A stretch of DNA of 64,000 nucleotides from an uncultured Sinobacteraceae bacterium (GTDB lineage: Bacteria; Pseudomonadota; Gammaproteobacteria; Nevskiales; Nevskiaceae). The position numbers and the translations under genes were made by a program. The stretch is taken from contig CAIJRD010000008.1 of the NCBI GenBank assembly GCA_903822975.1, forward strand, positions 62,001-126,000. The letters are read 5' to 3'. The first letter of the stretch is position 1. Every line of letters starts with the position of its first letter. Shown here piece by piece: positions 1 to 7,940 of this stretch. The notes beneath the pieces are model-generated. The model did no database searches. It saw nothing but the letters and a program-made list of their open reading frames with translations, and was not told the origin of the DNA.

Positions 1-1176
1 GCGCAGCTTGATGCGGCGCCCGAGCACCGCGTGCGGCGCATGCCGCTCGACCGCTTTCTCCAGCACCTTGTTCAGTTCGGCCGTCGGCAGATCGCGGGTG
101 GTCGCCTGATAGGCGGCGACGACATCGAGCATCAGCTCACGCAGTGCCGAGCCGTGCAGCGCCGAGATGAAGTGCAGCGGGACGAAATCGAGAAACGGCA
201 GGCGGTAGTCGACCATCTCGCGCACGCGCTTGCGATCGTCGCCTTCGAGGCCGTCCCACTTGTTCACGGCCAGCACCATCGCGCGGCCGTGATGCGCAAT
301 CAGTCCCATCAGCCGCGCGTCCTGCGTGCCGATTTCTTCGTGGGCATCGACCATCGCGATGACGACGTGCGCACGTTCGATCGCCTGCAGCGCCTTCACG
401 ATCGAAAACTTTTCGATCACTTCGGTGATGCGCGCACGACGACGGATGCCGGCGGTGTCAATTAACTCAAACGGCCGGCCGTTCCACTCGAATTTGACCG
501 AGATCGCATCGCGCGTGGTACCCGGCTGATCCGACGACAGCACGCGCTCTTCACCGAGCAGGCGATTCACCAGTGTCGACTTGCCCGCGTTGGGGCGACC
601 GACCACGGCGACGCGAATCGTGCCGTCGTCCGGCAACGGCGTGTGATCGACCAGTGGCGCCTTTTCGAGCAGTTCGCGCAGCAGCGGCGCGATGCCGTCG
701 CCATGCTCGGCGGATACCGGCAGCGGTTCGCCCAGACCGAGTGCGAAGAAATCGGCGACGCGTGCGCGCCCCATGCCTTCGGCTTTGTTGGCGAGCAGGC
801 GCACCGGCTTGCCGAGTTTGCGCAGGGTTTCGGCGATGTCGCGATCGGAAGGCAACAGACCGGCGCTGGCATCGACCAGGAACAGCACGACGTCGGCATC
901 CTCGATTGCGATGCGCGCCTGCGCTTCCGCCAGCAAGGCCAGCGCATCGCTCGACTCGGGCATCAAGCCGCCGGTGTCGACCACGATGAAGCGCCGGTCC
1001 TCGAACGTGCCGTGACCGTATTGGCGGTCGCGGGTCAGGCCGGGGAAGTCCGCCACCAGCGCATCGCGCGAGTTGGTGAAGCGGTTGAACAGCGTGCTTT
1101 TACCCACGTTGGGGCGGCCGACCAAGGCCAAAACAGGCAGTGATTCCAACGTCGATTCAAGGGGTGGCTGCGTCAT
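1..1176 (-). CDS. der: Ribosome-associated GTPase Der (EngA), C-terminal part cut off by the window edge
   Basis: Essential double-domain GTPase that acts in 50S ribosome maturation. The visible 392 codons start at the ATG at 1176 and run off the left edge. G-domain 1 has the P-loop GRPNVGKS (about residues 20-27), DTGG and an NKAE version of NKxD. G-domain 2 has GRPNAGKS, DTAG and NKWD. Der is normally about 460-490 residues, so roughly 70-100 residues (the KH-like domain) lie outside the window. The product begins MTQPPLESTLE, a short extension before the usual start of G-domain 1. No bamB lies upstream, although bamB often precedes der in gammaproteobacteria. The upstream neighbour is instead a divergent oxidase gene 200 bp away. 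Identity is near certain from the two G domains in tandem. Confidence 0.97.
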   Translation of the reverse strand, partial: MTQPPLESTLESLPVLALVGRPNVGKSTLFNRFTNSRDALVADFPGLTRDRQYGHGTFEDRRFIVVDTGGLMPESSDALALLAEAQARIAIEDADVVLFLVDASAGLLPSDRDIAETLRKLGKPVRLLANKAEGMGRARVADFFALGLGEPLPVSAEHGDGIAPLLRELLEKAPLVDHTPLPDDGTIRVAVVGRPNAGKSTLVNRLLGEERVLSSDQPGTTRDAISVKFEWNGRPFELIDTAGIRRRARITEVIEKFSIVKALQAIERAHVVIAMVDAHEEIGTQDARLMGLIAHHGRAMVLAVNKWDGLEGDDRKRVREMVDYRLPFLDFVPLHFISALHGSALRELMLDVVAAYQATTRDLPTAELNKVLEKAVERHAPHAVLGRRIKLR

Positions 1177-1377
1177 GGGACGCGCAGCATGCCGGAATGG
1201 CGCGCAAAAAGCATTGCCACTGCACCCGTACAAGCCCCGTGCACGCTCAGCAATCTCGGTCGAAATGCTGTGCATTCATCAGTCTGCAATCCTGCTCCGG
1301 TTGACTAAATGATCGCATCGACCGCAAGCCGTCGACCGCCGCAGCGTTGCCGCAGCTCTTGCGATCGTTCCCAATCC

Positions 1378-3102
1378 ATGCCGGTGAACCGCCTGACTGA
1401 CCGACCCGAAGACCAGCCGCCGGACCCTTTCGACGTGCGCCCCGTCAGCCGTCGCAGATTTCTGCAGCGGACCGCTGCGCTGGGTGCGGCGGTGCTGGCC
1501 GGTGCTTCGAGTGCCGAGCCGCTGCGCAGCTTGCCGATGTGCCGTGCGCCGCGTCTGCTGAAGACCGCACTGGAGCTGCCCGCGCAGCCGCAACGCATCG
1601 CGCTGAATCCAACGTCGCTCGCACGCTTTGTCGATCCGCTGCCGATTCCCGCGGTGGCGCGCAGCAGTGAACAGCGTGCCAGCCCCGAACATCATTCGCT
1701 CAAGCTGCCGTATTACCGCATCGAGATGCGGGAGACGCGGCAGACGCTGCATCGCGACCTGCCACCGACGCGTCAATGGAGCTACGACGGCAGCGTGCCC
1801 GGTCCGACACTGGAAACGCGCAGCGGCCAGGGCTTGCTGGTGGAATGGGTCAACGCCTTGCCGAGCCAGCACTTCCTGCCGGTCGATCACAACATTCACG
1901 GCGCCGAGATGCAGGCGCCACAGTCGCGGACCGTTGCACACGTCCACGGCGCACGCGTTCCACCGGGCAGCGATGGCTATCCCGAGTTGTGGTTTGCTCC
2001 CGGGCACTCCGCGCAGTACCACTACCCGAACCAGCAGGATGCTTCGACCTTGTGGTACCACGATCACGCGATGGGGATCACGCGATTGAACATCTTCGCC
2101 GGATTGCTCGGCACATTCATCGTGCGCGACGACTTCGAAGACTCGCTGCGGCTGCCGCGCGGCGAGCATGGCGAATACGACATTCCATTGATGCTGTACG
2201 ACCGAACCTTGGATCGCGACGGCCAGCTGCTGTATCCCGAATCCGGCGATCCGACTGCGCCCTGGGTCCCGGAATGCTATGGCAATGTCACGCTGTGCAA
2301 CGGCAAGATCTTTCCGTATTTCGAAGTCGAGCCGCGACGCTATCGCTTGCGCGTGATCAACGCCGCCAACGGGCGTTTCTTCAACTTGGCGCTTTCCAAC
2401 GGTCTGGCGTTTCAACAGATCGGCACCGATCTGGGACTGCTCGAAGCACCGATTGCGATGTCGCACGTGCTGTTGTTTCCGGCGGAGCGCGCCGATCTGA
2501 TCATCGACTTCAGCGCCCACCGCGGCGAGCAGATCGTGTTGAAGAACCAGCATGAGGATTTGATGCAGTTCCGTGTGGCCACCACGCCGGTTGAAGATCG
2601 CAGTCAGGTGCCGACGCGTCTGCGTCCGATCGAACGCTTGGCAGAAGCGCAAGCAGTCACCACCCGGCTGCTGACCCTCGGCGAGCGCGACGACTACGCC
2701 GGCAATTCCGCGAGCATGCTGCTGGATGGCAAGCACTGGGATGATCCGATCAGCGAACGACCGCTGCTCGACAGCACCGAGATCTGGAGCCTGCTGAACC
2801 TCACCGGCGATGTCCACCCGATCCATCTTCATCTGGTGCGCTTCCAGATTCTCGACCGGCGACCGTTCGATCTGTTTGCGTACAACGCGCACCGCGAGCT
2901 GCGCTACACCGGACCGGCGTTACCGCCGGCTGCGAATGAAGCGGGCTGGAAAGATACGGTGCGCGCCGACCCGGGTGTGGTCACGCGAATCATCGTGCGT
3001 TTCGACGGCTACGCCGGACGTTACGTCTGGCATTGCCATCTGCTGGAGCACGAGGACAACGAGATGATGCGGCCTTACGAGATCATCGCCGCGCGCAGCT
3101 AG
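1378..3102 (+). CDS. CotA/bilirubin-oxidase-like multicopper oxidase (laccase family), Tat-exported
   Basis: Predicted periplasmic multicopper oxidase that couples oxidation of phenolic, pigment or metal substrates to reduction of oxygen to water. A twin-arginine signal (SRRRFLQR followed by an Ala/Gly/Leu stretch) is at the N terminus. All copper motifs are present: HVHG (188-191), HDH (228-230), HPIHLH (480-485) and HCHLLEHEDNEMM (552-564), whose final Met is an axial type-1 ligand candidate. The sequence around YHYPNQQ, LWYHDHAM and GRYVWHCH closely follows Bacillus CotA, which has the same three-cupredoxin layout. Length is 574 residues. The ATG at 1378 was chosen because it keeps the Tat signal near the N terminus; an in-frame ATG at 1309 would add 23 residues. 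It faces der across a 200-bp divergent gap. Substrate is unknown. Confidence 0.92.
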   Translation: MPVNRLTDRPEDQPPDPFDVRPVSRRRFLQRTAALGAAVLAGASSAEPLRSLPMCRAPRLLKTALELPAQPQRIALNPTSLARFVDPLPIPAVARSSEQRASPEHHSLKLPYYRIEMRETRQTLHRDLPPTRQWSYDGSVPGPTLETRSGQGLLVEWVNALPSQHFLPVDHNIHGAEMQAPQSRTVAHVHGARVPPGSDGYPELWFAPGHSAQYHYPNQQDASTLWYHDHAMGITRLNIFAGLLGTFIVRDDFEDSLRLPRGEHGEYDIPLMLYDRTLDRDGQLLYPESGDPTAPWVPECYGNVTLCNGKIFPYFEVEPRRYRLRVINAANGRFFNLALSNGLAFQQIGTDLGLLEAPIAMSHVLLFPAERADLIIDFSAHRGEQIVLKNQHEDLMQFRVATTPVEDRSQVPTRLRPIERLAEAQAVTTRLLTLGERDDYAGNSASMLLDGKHWDDPISERPLLDSTEIWSLLNLTGDVHPIHLHLVRFQILDRRPFDLFAYNAHRELRYTGPALPPAANEAGWKDTVRADPGVVTRIIVRFDGYAGRYVWHCHLLEHEDNEMMRPYEIIAARS

Positions 3103-3436
3103 CACCATGCGGACGTCCCGGCGCTCGCCCGCAGCCGCGCTGGAACGACTCGGTGATTAGGGACGACTTCGACGGCACACCCGCCGCGCCGCGCGCCAGG
3201 GCGCCGCGAGCACCGTGACTTTTCACAGCGCGCGCCTACTCGACTGCGCATACAAGACCGCCCTTCCCGCTGCCCATCGAGCGACCAACCGATACGGATC
3301 GTCGGCGACAGAATTTGGACGTGCGCTTGCAGGCTGCGCGGCTTCGGGCTTCGGGCTTCAGGCTTCAGGCTTCAGGCTTCAGGCTTCAGGCTTCAGGCTT
3401 CAGGCTTTCAGGCCTCAAGCCTCAAGCCTCACCGCG
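3103..3436. other. Intergenic region between convergent genes
   Basis: This 334-bp space lies between the convergent stops of the multicopper oxidase and the D,D-peptidase gene. I see no supported gene. Its right third is filled by a heptanucleotide array annotated separately, and the rest is GC-rich sequence without a recognisable terminator. Confidence 0.6.
3341..3429. repeat. Heptanucleotide tandem array, unit GCTTCAG
   Basis: About 12-13 tandem copies of a 7-nt unit. Two GCTTCGG copies come first, then seven GCTTCAG copies, one 8-nt copy with an extra T (GCTTTCAG), and three GCCTCAA/C copies at the right end. The central copies are identical, so the array looks recently expanded and prone to slippage. 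It ends 7 nt from the stop codon of the leftward peptidase gene (stop 3437-3439), in its 3' untranslated region. Confidence 0.95.
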
Positions 3437-4315
3437 TCAGGAATGCGCCTTGGAACTCATCGAGGTGATGATTGGCCGTTGCAGACGCGCCGTCGCGGTC
3501 CGCTCGAGATGCTCGCGCACGCGCCCCGCATCCGCGAAGCGCGTGAGGGTACCGAACGAGTTGAGGAAGATCATCGTCAGCTTGCGGTTCAGCGTGCTCG
3601 CACGCATCACCAGGCAGCGTCCGGCCTCGTTGGTGAAGCCGGTCTTTTGCAATTCGATGTCCCAGTCGCGGCCGCTGCGCACCAGGCGATTGGTGTTGAC
3701 GAAGGTCATCGGGCGACCGCGCACCCGCAGCGTTACTTCGGTCTGCGTGGAGTCGCGGCGGATCAGCGCCTGCGCATCGGCGGCACTCACCAGCCGCAGC
3801 AGATCGCGCGCGGTCGACACCGTCTGCACCGACAATCCTGCTGGATCGGCGAAGTGACTCGAGTTCATGCCGAGTTCGTGCGCCTTCGCATTCATCCTGG
3901 CGATGAACGCGCTGCGACCGCCCGGGTATGCACGGCTCAGGGCATTCGCCGCGCGGTTCTCCGACGACATCAGCGCCAGCAGCAGCATGTCTTCACGGCT
4001 CAGGCGCGTGCCGACGCTCAGACGCGAACCGGTGTGCTTTTCGCGATCGACGTCGTCGTTGCTGATCTCCAGCACTTCTTCCATCGGCTGACGTGCATCG
4101 ACCACTACCAGCGCCGTCATCAGCTTGGTCAGCGACGCGATCGGCATCACCACATCGGCGTTCTTGGCGATCAGTGCTTCGCCGGTTTCCTGGTCGACCA
4201 CCAGTGCTGCGTTGGACTTGAGTGTCAGTTCGCCAGCGGCAAGAGCCACGACCGGGCCGAATGCGAACAGCGCCGGAACGACCAGCAGCAAGCCGCGCAT
4301 GCGCGATCGGAACAT
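3437..4315 (-). CDS. Serine D-alanyl-D-alanine carboxypeptidase/endopeptidase (family S11, PbpG/DacA-like)
   Basis: Penicillin-binding-protein-type peptidase that trims or cleaves peptidoglycan peptides in the periplasm. The 292-residue product has a signal peptide (MFRSRMRG, hydrophobic core, ALAAG) and the three S11 active-site motifs: SLTK (S61, K64), SEN (S118-N120) and KTG (K224-G226). It lacks the C-terminal amphipathic anchor region of longer PBP5-type enzymes and ends soon after the catalytic domain, which favours the PBP7/PbpG-like branch. The ATG at 4315 was chosen because it gives a canonical signal peptide. In-frame ATGs further upstream, around 4435, would put a basic, poorly structured extension in front. 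It follows the TPR gene on the same strand after 151 bp, and a 7-nt repeat array lies directly beyond its stop. Confidence 0.88.
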   Translation of the reverse strand: MFRSRMRGLLLVVPALFAFGPVVALAAGELTLKSNAALVVDQETGEALIAKNADVVMPIASLTKLMTALVVVDARQPMEEVLEISNDDVDREKHTGSRLSVGTRLSREDMLLLALMSSENRAANALSRAYPGGRSAFIARMNAKAHELGMNSSHFADPAGLSVQTVSTARDLLRLVSAADAQALIRRDSTQTEVTLRVRGRPMTFVNTNRLVRSGRDWDIELQKTGFTNEAGRCLVMRASTLNRKLTMIFLNSFGTLTRFADAGRVREHLERTATARLQRPIITSMSSKAHS

Positions 4316-4466
4316 CGGAAACCAGGCTAGGAATTTGAGCACGTCGTTCGAGTTGGTTGTGGTCGGCAGGAGCCTGGAAGCGACTTTAGCAAGCAGCGCT
4401 ATGTTGCGGCGAATGCGAAGAATTTTCAATCTCATGATGATGATCGCGTAACCTCGGCGAAGCGCC

Positions 4467-6335
4467 TCACGGCGGTGCCAGCGCGGCCACGACTGCGGCG
4501 CGCTCGACATCGCCAAGATCGGCGTCGAGCGCGGCGCGGTACTTCGCACGCGCAGCGGACGGGTCACCCGCTTGTGCCAGCGCCTTCGCCCAGACGACGT
4601 TCAAATGGCCCCAGCTCGGCGTGTACTGGGCCGCCTCGGCAAAGCGTGCAGCAGCGCCCTTGGCATCGTCCTGCGCGAGCAATTGTTCGCCCCAATGCTC
4701 GAGCGGATCGCACCAGTGCGGACCGTGTCGATTGGCCTCGACAAATTTCGCAATGGCGCCGGCGGCATCGCCATGACGCGCCAGCGCCTGGCCCCAGCTG
4801 TCGTAGGCGCCCGGCAGATCGGGCGCGAGTGCAACGGCGGCGGCGTAATCCTTCTGCGCCTGTGCCCAGTCGCCGCGGTGATCGTCGATGTCGCCCTTGA
4901 AGCGATAGCAATCGACCAGATGGCCACCCTGCGCCAGGGCGGCGTCGGCCAGCTTCGTTGCACCGCCGAACTCGTAGCCACGCGCAATCCAGCAAAACGG
5001 AAAATTCAGATTGACGATGAGTGCTGAATTCTTTTCGAGTGCGGCTGCAAGCGATTGGTAGGAGGCGAACGCAGTGGCATAGTCACCACGATCCAAGGCC
5101 ATCAGGCCGTTGACGTAGTGCGTTTCGGCCGCGACGTAGGGATCGCTGCCGAGTCCCGGCGAGGTCTGCAGCACCAGTCGCGCATGCGCGGTGTCGTGCA
5201 TGCGTGCGAGCATTTCGGCATCGGCGGGCGCGTCCTGCGCGGCACTGGTGCCTTCGCCGCGATTGAGCTCCTCGTCCGAAAGCAGATCCTGATGCGCGGC
5301 CGGCAGATCGAGAATCAGCGTGTCCAGATTGAGGTAATAAACGACGGGCGCCTTCGAGCCGAACCAGCTGTGACGTTTCGCGCGCGCTTCGAGGTCGCGA
5401 CCGGTGCGGTACGCGGACTCTTCGTCGCCGAGCAGGAACTGGTCGTTGATCACATTGCTGTAGCCCACCCAGAAATCCGGCTGCAGCGAGATCGCCTCGC
5501 GGTGCTTTTCCATCGCCTCGGCGATTTTTCCTTGATCCGCGAGCGCATTCGCCCAACTGTTCAGCAGCGCCGGCCGGTCGATCGGCAGGGCACGCGAGTA
5601 GCTGGTGGTGGCGATATCGATCGCGTCGTTGTCACGACCTTCGGCGAACAAGTACGCCGCGAACAGGGTCGGCTCCGAGCGGCCGTACAGATATTCCGCG
5701 GCCTGGTTGGTCAACCCCGGTAACTGCTCGCGCGGCCCGCTGAAGATTTTTGACGGAATGCCGCGACCGCGCACGGTCAGCGCGATCGTGTCGCCCTGCT
5801 GCACGAGATTGCCGCTGATATGGGTTTCGTTGCCGAGTGCTTCGTGCAAGTAGCGTTGCAGTTCGCCGATCGAAACATGCGCTTCTGGAATCTCCAACTT
5901 GAGATCGCCGCTCCAGGCGTCTTCGATTTCGCGCTTGGCGGAGTTGGTGCGGGTGGCATCCTGCAAGGCACGCAGGCGATCGAGCACCGCAGCGGCGACG
6001 ACGGTGCCGGTGAGTCCCTGCTGCTCGAAAGCGGGCGGCACTTCGAACGCGCTGACGACGACGTTCTGCGAGCGCCAGGCGCTGATGACGCCCCAGGCCA
6101 CCAGGCTCACCACGATCAAGACGCCAAGGCTCAAGGCCAGATCGAACACGATGCGCAGACGATCGCGCAGGTTTTGCGTGCGCAGGTTCTGCAGCTGTTC
6201 GGCCTGCAACTGTGACTGGCGGCGCAGGAAGCCGATCTGTTCGCGGTTCAGCTCGGCGCCGCCCGCCGCACCCTCCAGCGCCAGTCCGCGCGCGATGTCA
6301 TCGGTCGCCGCCCCGCTGTCCTGGCTGCTGTCCAA
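4467..6335 (-). CDS. Membrane-anchored TPR-repeat protein of unknown function
   Basis: A 622-residue protein with a polar N terminus of about 70 residues (coiled-coil-like QSQLQAEQLQNLRTQNL), then one transmembrane helix (about 70-90, LSLGVLIVVSLVAWGVI). A long periplasmic or extracellular part follows. A mixed region (about 95-215, with VVSAFEVPPAFEQQG and EDAWSG) precedes repeated TPR-like helices from about residue 235 to the C terminus, for example PALLNSWANALADQGKIAEAMEKHREAI and GAYDSWGQALARHGDAAGAIAKFVEA. No catalytic motif is seen. The probable role is a protein-protein scaffold. The DNA-binding or kinase modules often joined to such TPR tails are absent. Confidence 0.8.
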   Translation of the reverse strand: MDSSQDSGAATDDIARGLALEGAAGGAELNREQIGFLRRQSQLQAEQLQNLRTQNLRDRLRIVFDLALSLGVLIVVSLVAWGVISAWRSQNVVVSAFEVPPAFEQQGLTGTVVAAAVLDRLRALQDATRTNSAKREIEDAWSGDLKLEIPEAHVSIGELQRYLHEALGNETHISGNLVQQGDTIALTVRGRGIPSKIFSGPREQLPGLTNQAAEYLYGRSEPTLFAAYLFAEGRDNDAIDIATTSYSRALPIDRPALLNSWANALADQGKIAEAMEKHREAISLQPDFWVGYSNVINDQFLLGDEESAYRTGRDLEARAKRHSWFGSKAPVVYYLNLDTLILDLPAAHQDLLSDEELNRGEGTSAAQDAPADAEMLARMHDTAHARLVLQTSPGLGSDPYVAAETHYVNGLMALDRGDYATAFASYQSLAAALEKNSALIVNLNFPFCWIARGYEFGGATKLADAALAQGGHLVDCYRFKGDIDDHRGDWAQAQKDYAAAVALAPDLPGAYDSWGQALARHGDAAGAIAKFVEANRHGPHWCDPLEHWGEQLLAQDDAKGAAARFAEAAQYTPSWGHLNVVWAKALAQAGDPSAARAKYRAALDADLGDVERAAVVAALAPP

Positions 6336-6588
6336 ATCCCTTGTCCCCGTTCGATGACGCCGCTTCCCTGCTTGTTTTATAGCGCACTCGGACCCGCCAT
6401 GGGGACGACCCGCATTTCGGCGCCGCCGCGTATGCGGGATAATTCAACGCCTCGAAGGTGGGGCGGAAGCACCCACCTCCGCGGTTCAGTCGCCAATCGT
6501 CGGAGCCCGACCGCGCAAAAGCTATCCGCCGTCGTCGCGCATCCGCCTGTTGAATTCATCACCTAAGTTGCTATTGGAGACCATTCGC

Positions 6589-7812
6589 ATGTCCGCAGCT
6601 TCGTCGCCGCTGTCGTCACCGTCCGCATCGCAGGATCCGGTCGTACTCGTATCGATTGCTCGCACACCAATGGGCGGCATGCTCGGCGCGCTGGCCAGCC
6701 TGAGCGCGGCACAACTCGGTGCGGCGGCGATCAAGGCCGCGGTCGAACGCGCGGGACTCGCGGCCGCCGACATCGACGAAGTGATCATGGGCAATGTGCT
6801 CGGTGCCGGCCAGGGACAAGCCCCGGCACGACAAGCCGCTCTGGGCGCGGGGCTGCCACAGAACGTGTCCTGCACCACGATCAACAAGATGTGCGGCTCG
6901 GGCCTGAAGGCGATCATGCTCGCCGCCGATCTGCTGAAAGCCGGCAGCGCCAAGGTGATGGTCGCCGGCGGCATGGAAAGCATGACCAACGCGCCCTACC
7001 TGTTGATGAAAGGCCGCGGCGGCTACCGCTATGGTCATAGTGAGGTGCTCGATCACATGGCACTCGACGGCCTCGAGGATGCTTACGAAAAACGCACGCC
7101 GATGGGCGTATACGCCGAACGCACCGTGACCAAATACGGCTTCACCCGAGAGCAGCAGGACGCCTTCGCGGTGACCTCACTTCAGCGCGCGCTCGCCGCC
7201 AGCGAAAGCGGCGGCTTCGACTACGAAATCACGCCGGTGGAAGTTGGCGGTCGTGGTGGCTCGGAGATCGTCGGTCGCGACGAAGCACCCGGCAAAGCCA
7301 AGCCGGAGAAGATTCCGACCTTGAAGCCCGCATTCAAAAAAGATGGCAGCGTCACCGCGGCAAGCTCGGCCTCGATCTCCGACGGCGCGGCCGCCGTCAC
7401 GCTGATGCTCGAATCCGAAGCGCGTGCGCGCGGACTCAAGCCGCTCGCCCGCATCGTTGCGCAGGCCCAGCATGCGCGTGCGCCCGACGAGTTCACGGTG
7501 GCGCCGGTGTACGCCATCGCCAAGGTGCTGGAGAAGGCCGGTTGGAAGGCCTCCGAGGTCGATCTCTGGGAAATCAACGAAGCCTTCGCGGTGGTGACGA
7601 TGGCGGCAATGCAGGAACATCAGCTCGATCACGCCAAGGTCAACATCCACGGCGGCGCCTGTGCTTTGGGTCACCCGATCGGTGCCAGCGGCGCGCGTCT
7701 GATCACCACCTTGGTCGCGGCCTTGCGCAAGACCGGCGGCAAGACCGGCGTTGCCAGCTTGTGCATCGGCGGCGGCGAGGCGGTGGCACTCGCGTTGGCA
7801 CTGGTCGACTGA
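6589..7812 (+). CDS. Acetyl-CoA C-acetyltransferase (thiolase)
   Basis: Biosynthetic-type thiolase that condenses or cleaves acetoacetyl-CoA. The 407-residue product has the nucleophile Cys in KMCGSG (C102), the catalytic His in GHPIGASG (H362) and the second Cys in CIGGG (C392). ATG 6589 is preceded by GGAGA with 8-nt spacing, which decides it over an in-frame ATG at 6550. It stands alone between a divergent TPR gene and the SLOG-cyclase gene 128 bp downstream. It fits the fatty acid and propionyl-CoA metabolism seen later in the window, but the exact chain length handled cannot be read from sequence. Confidence 0.95.
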   Translation: MSAASSPLSSPSASQDPVVLVSIARTPMGGMLGALASLSAAQLGAAAIKAAVERAGLAAADIDEVIMGNVLGAGQGQAPARQAALGAGLPQNVSCTTINKMCGSGLKAIMLAADLLKAGSAKVMVAGGMESMTNAPYLLMKGRGGYRYGHSEVLDHMALDGLEDAYEKRTPMGVYAERTVTKYGFTREQQDAFAVTSLQRALAASESGGFDYEITPVEVGGRGGSEIVGRDEAPGKAKPEKIPTLKPAFKKDGSVTAASSASISDGAAAVTLMLESEARARGLKPLARIVAQAQHARAPDEFTVAPVYAIAKVLEKAGWKASEVDLWEINEAFAVVTMAAMQEHQLDHAKVNIHGGACALGHPIGASGARLITTLVAALRKTGGKTGVASLCIGGGEAVALALALVD

Positions 7813-7940
7813 ACCCGATTGCGGTCGATGGTGGGGAACTTGGCAGCGCGGCTAAGACGAGTGCCGAGGGGTCGCATTACAGTAGTCGGAACGTCGCTAA
7901 CGACCATTCAAATCCACTGAACCGAGCCGGCACGCATGCG

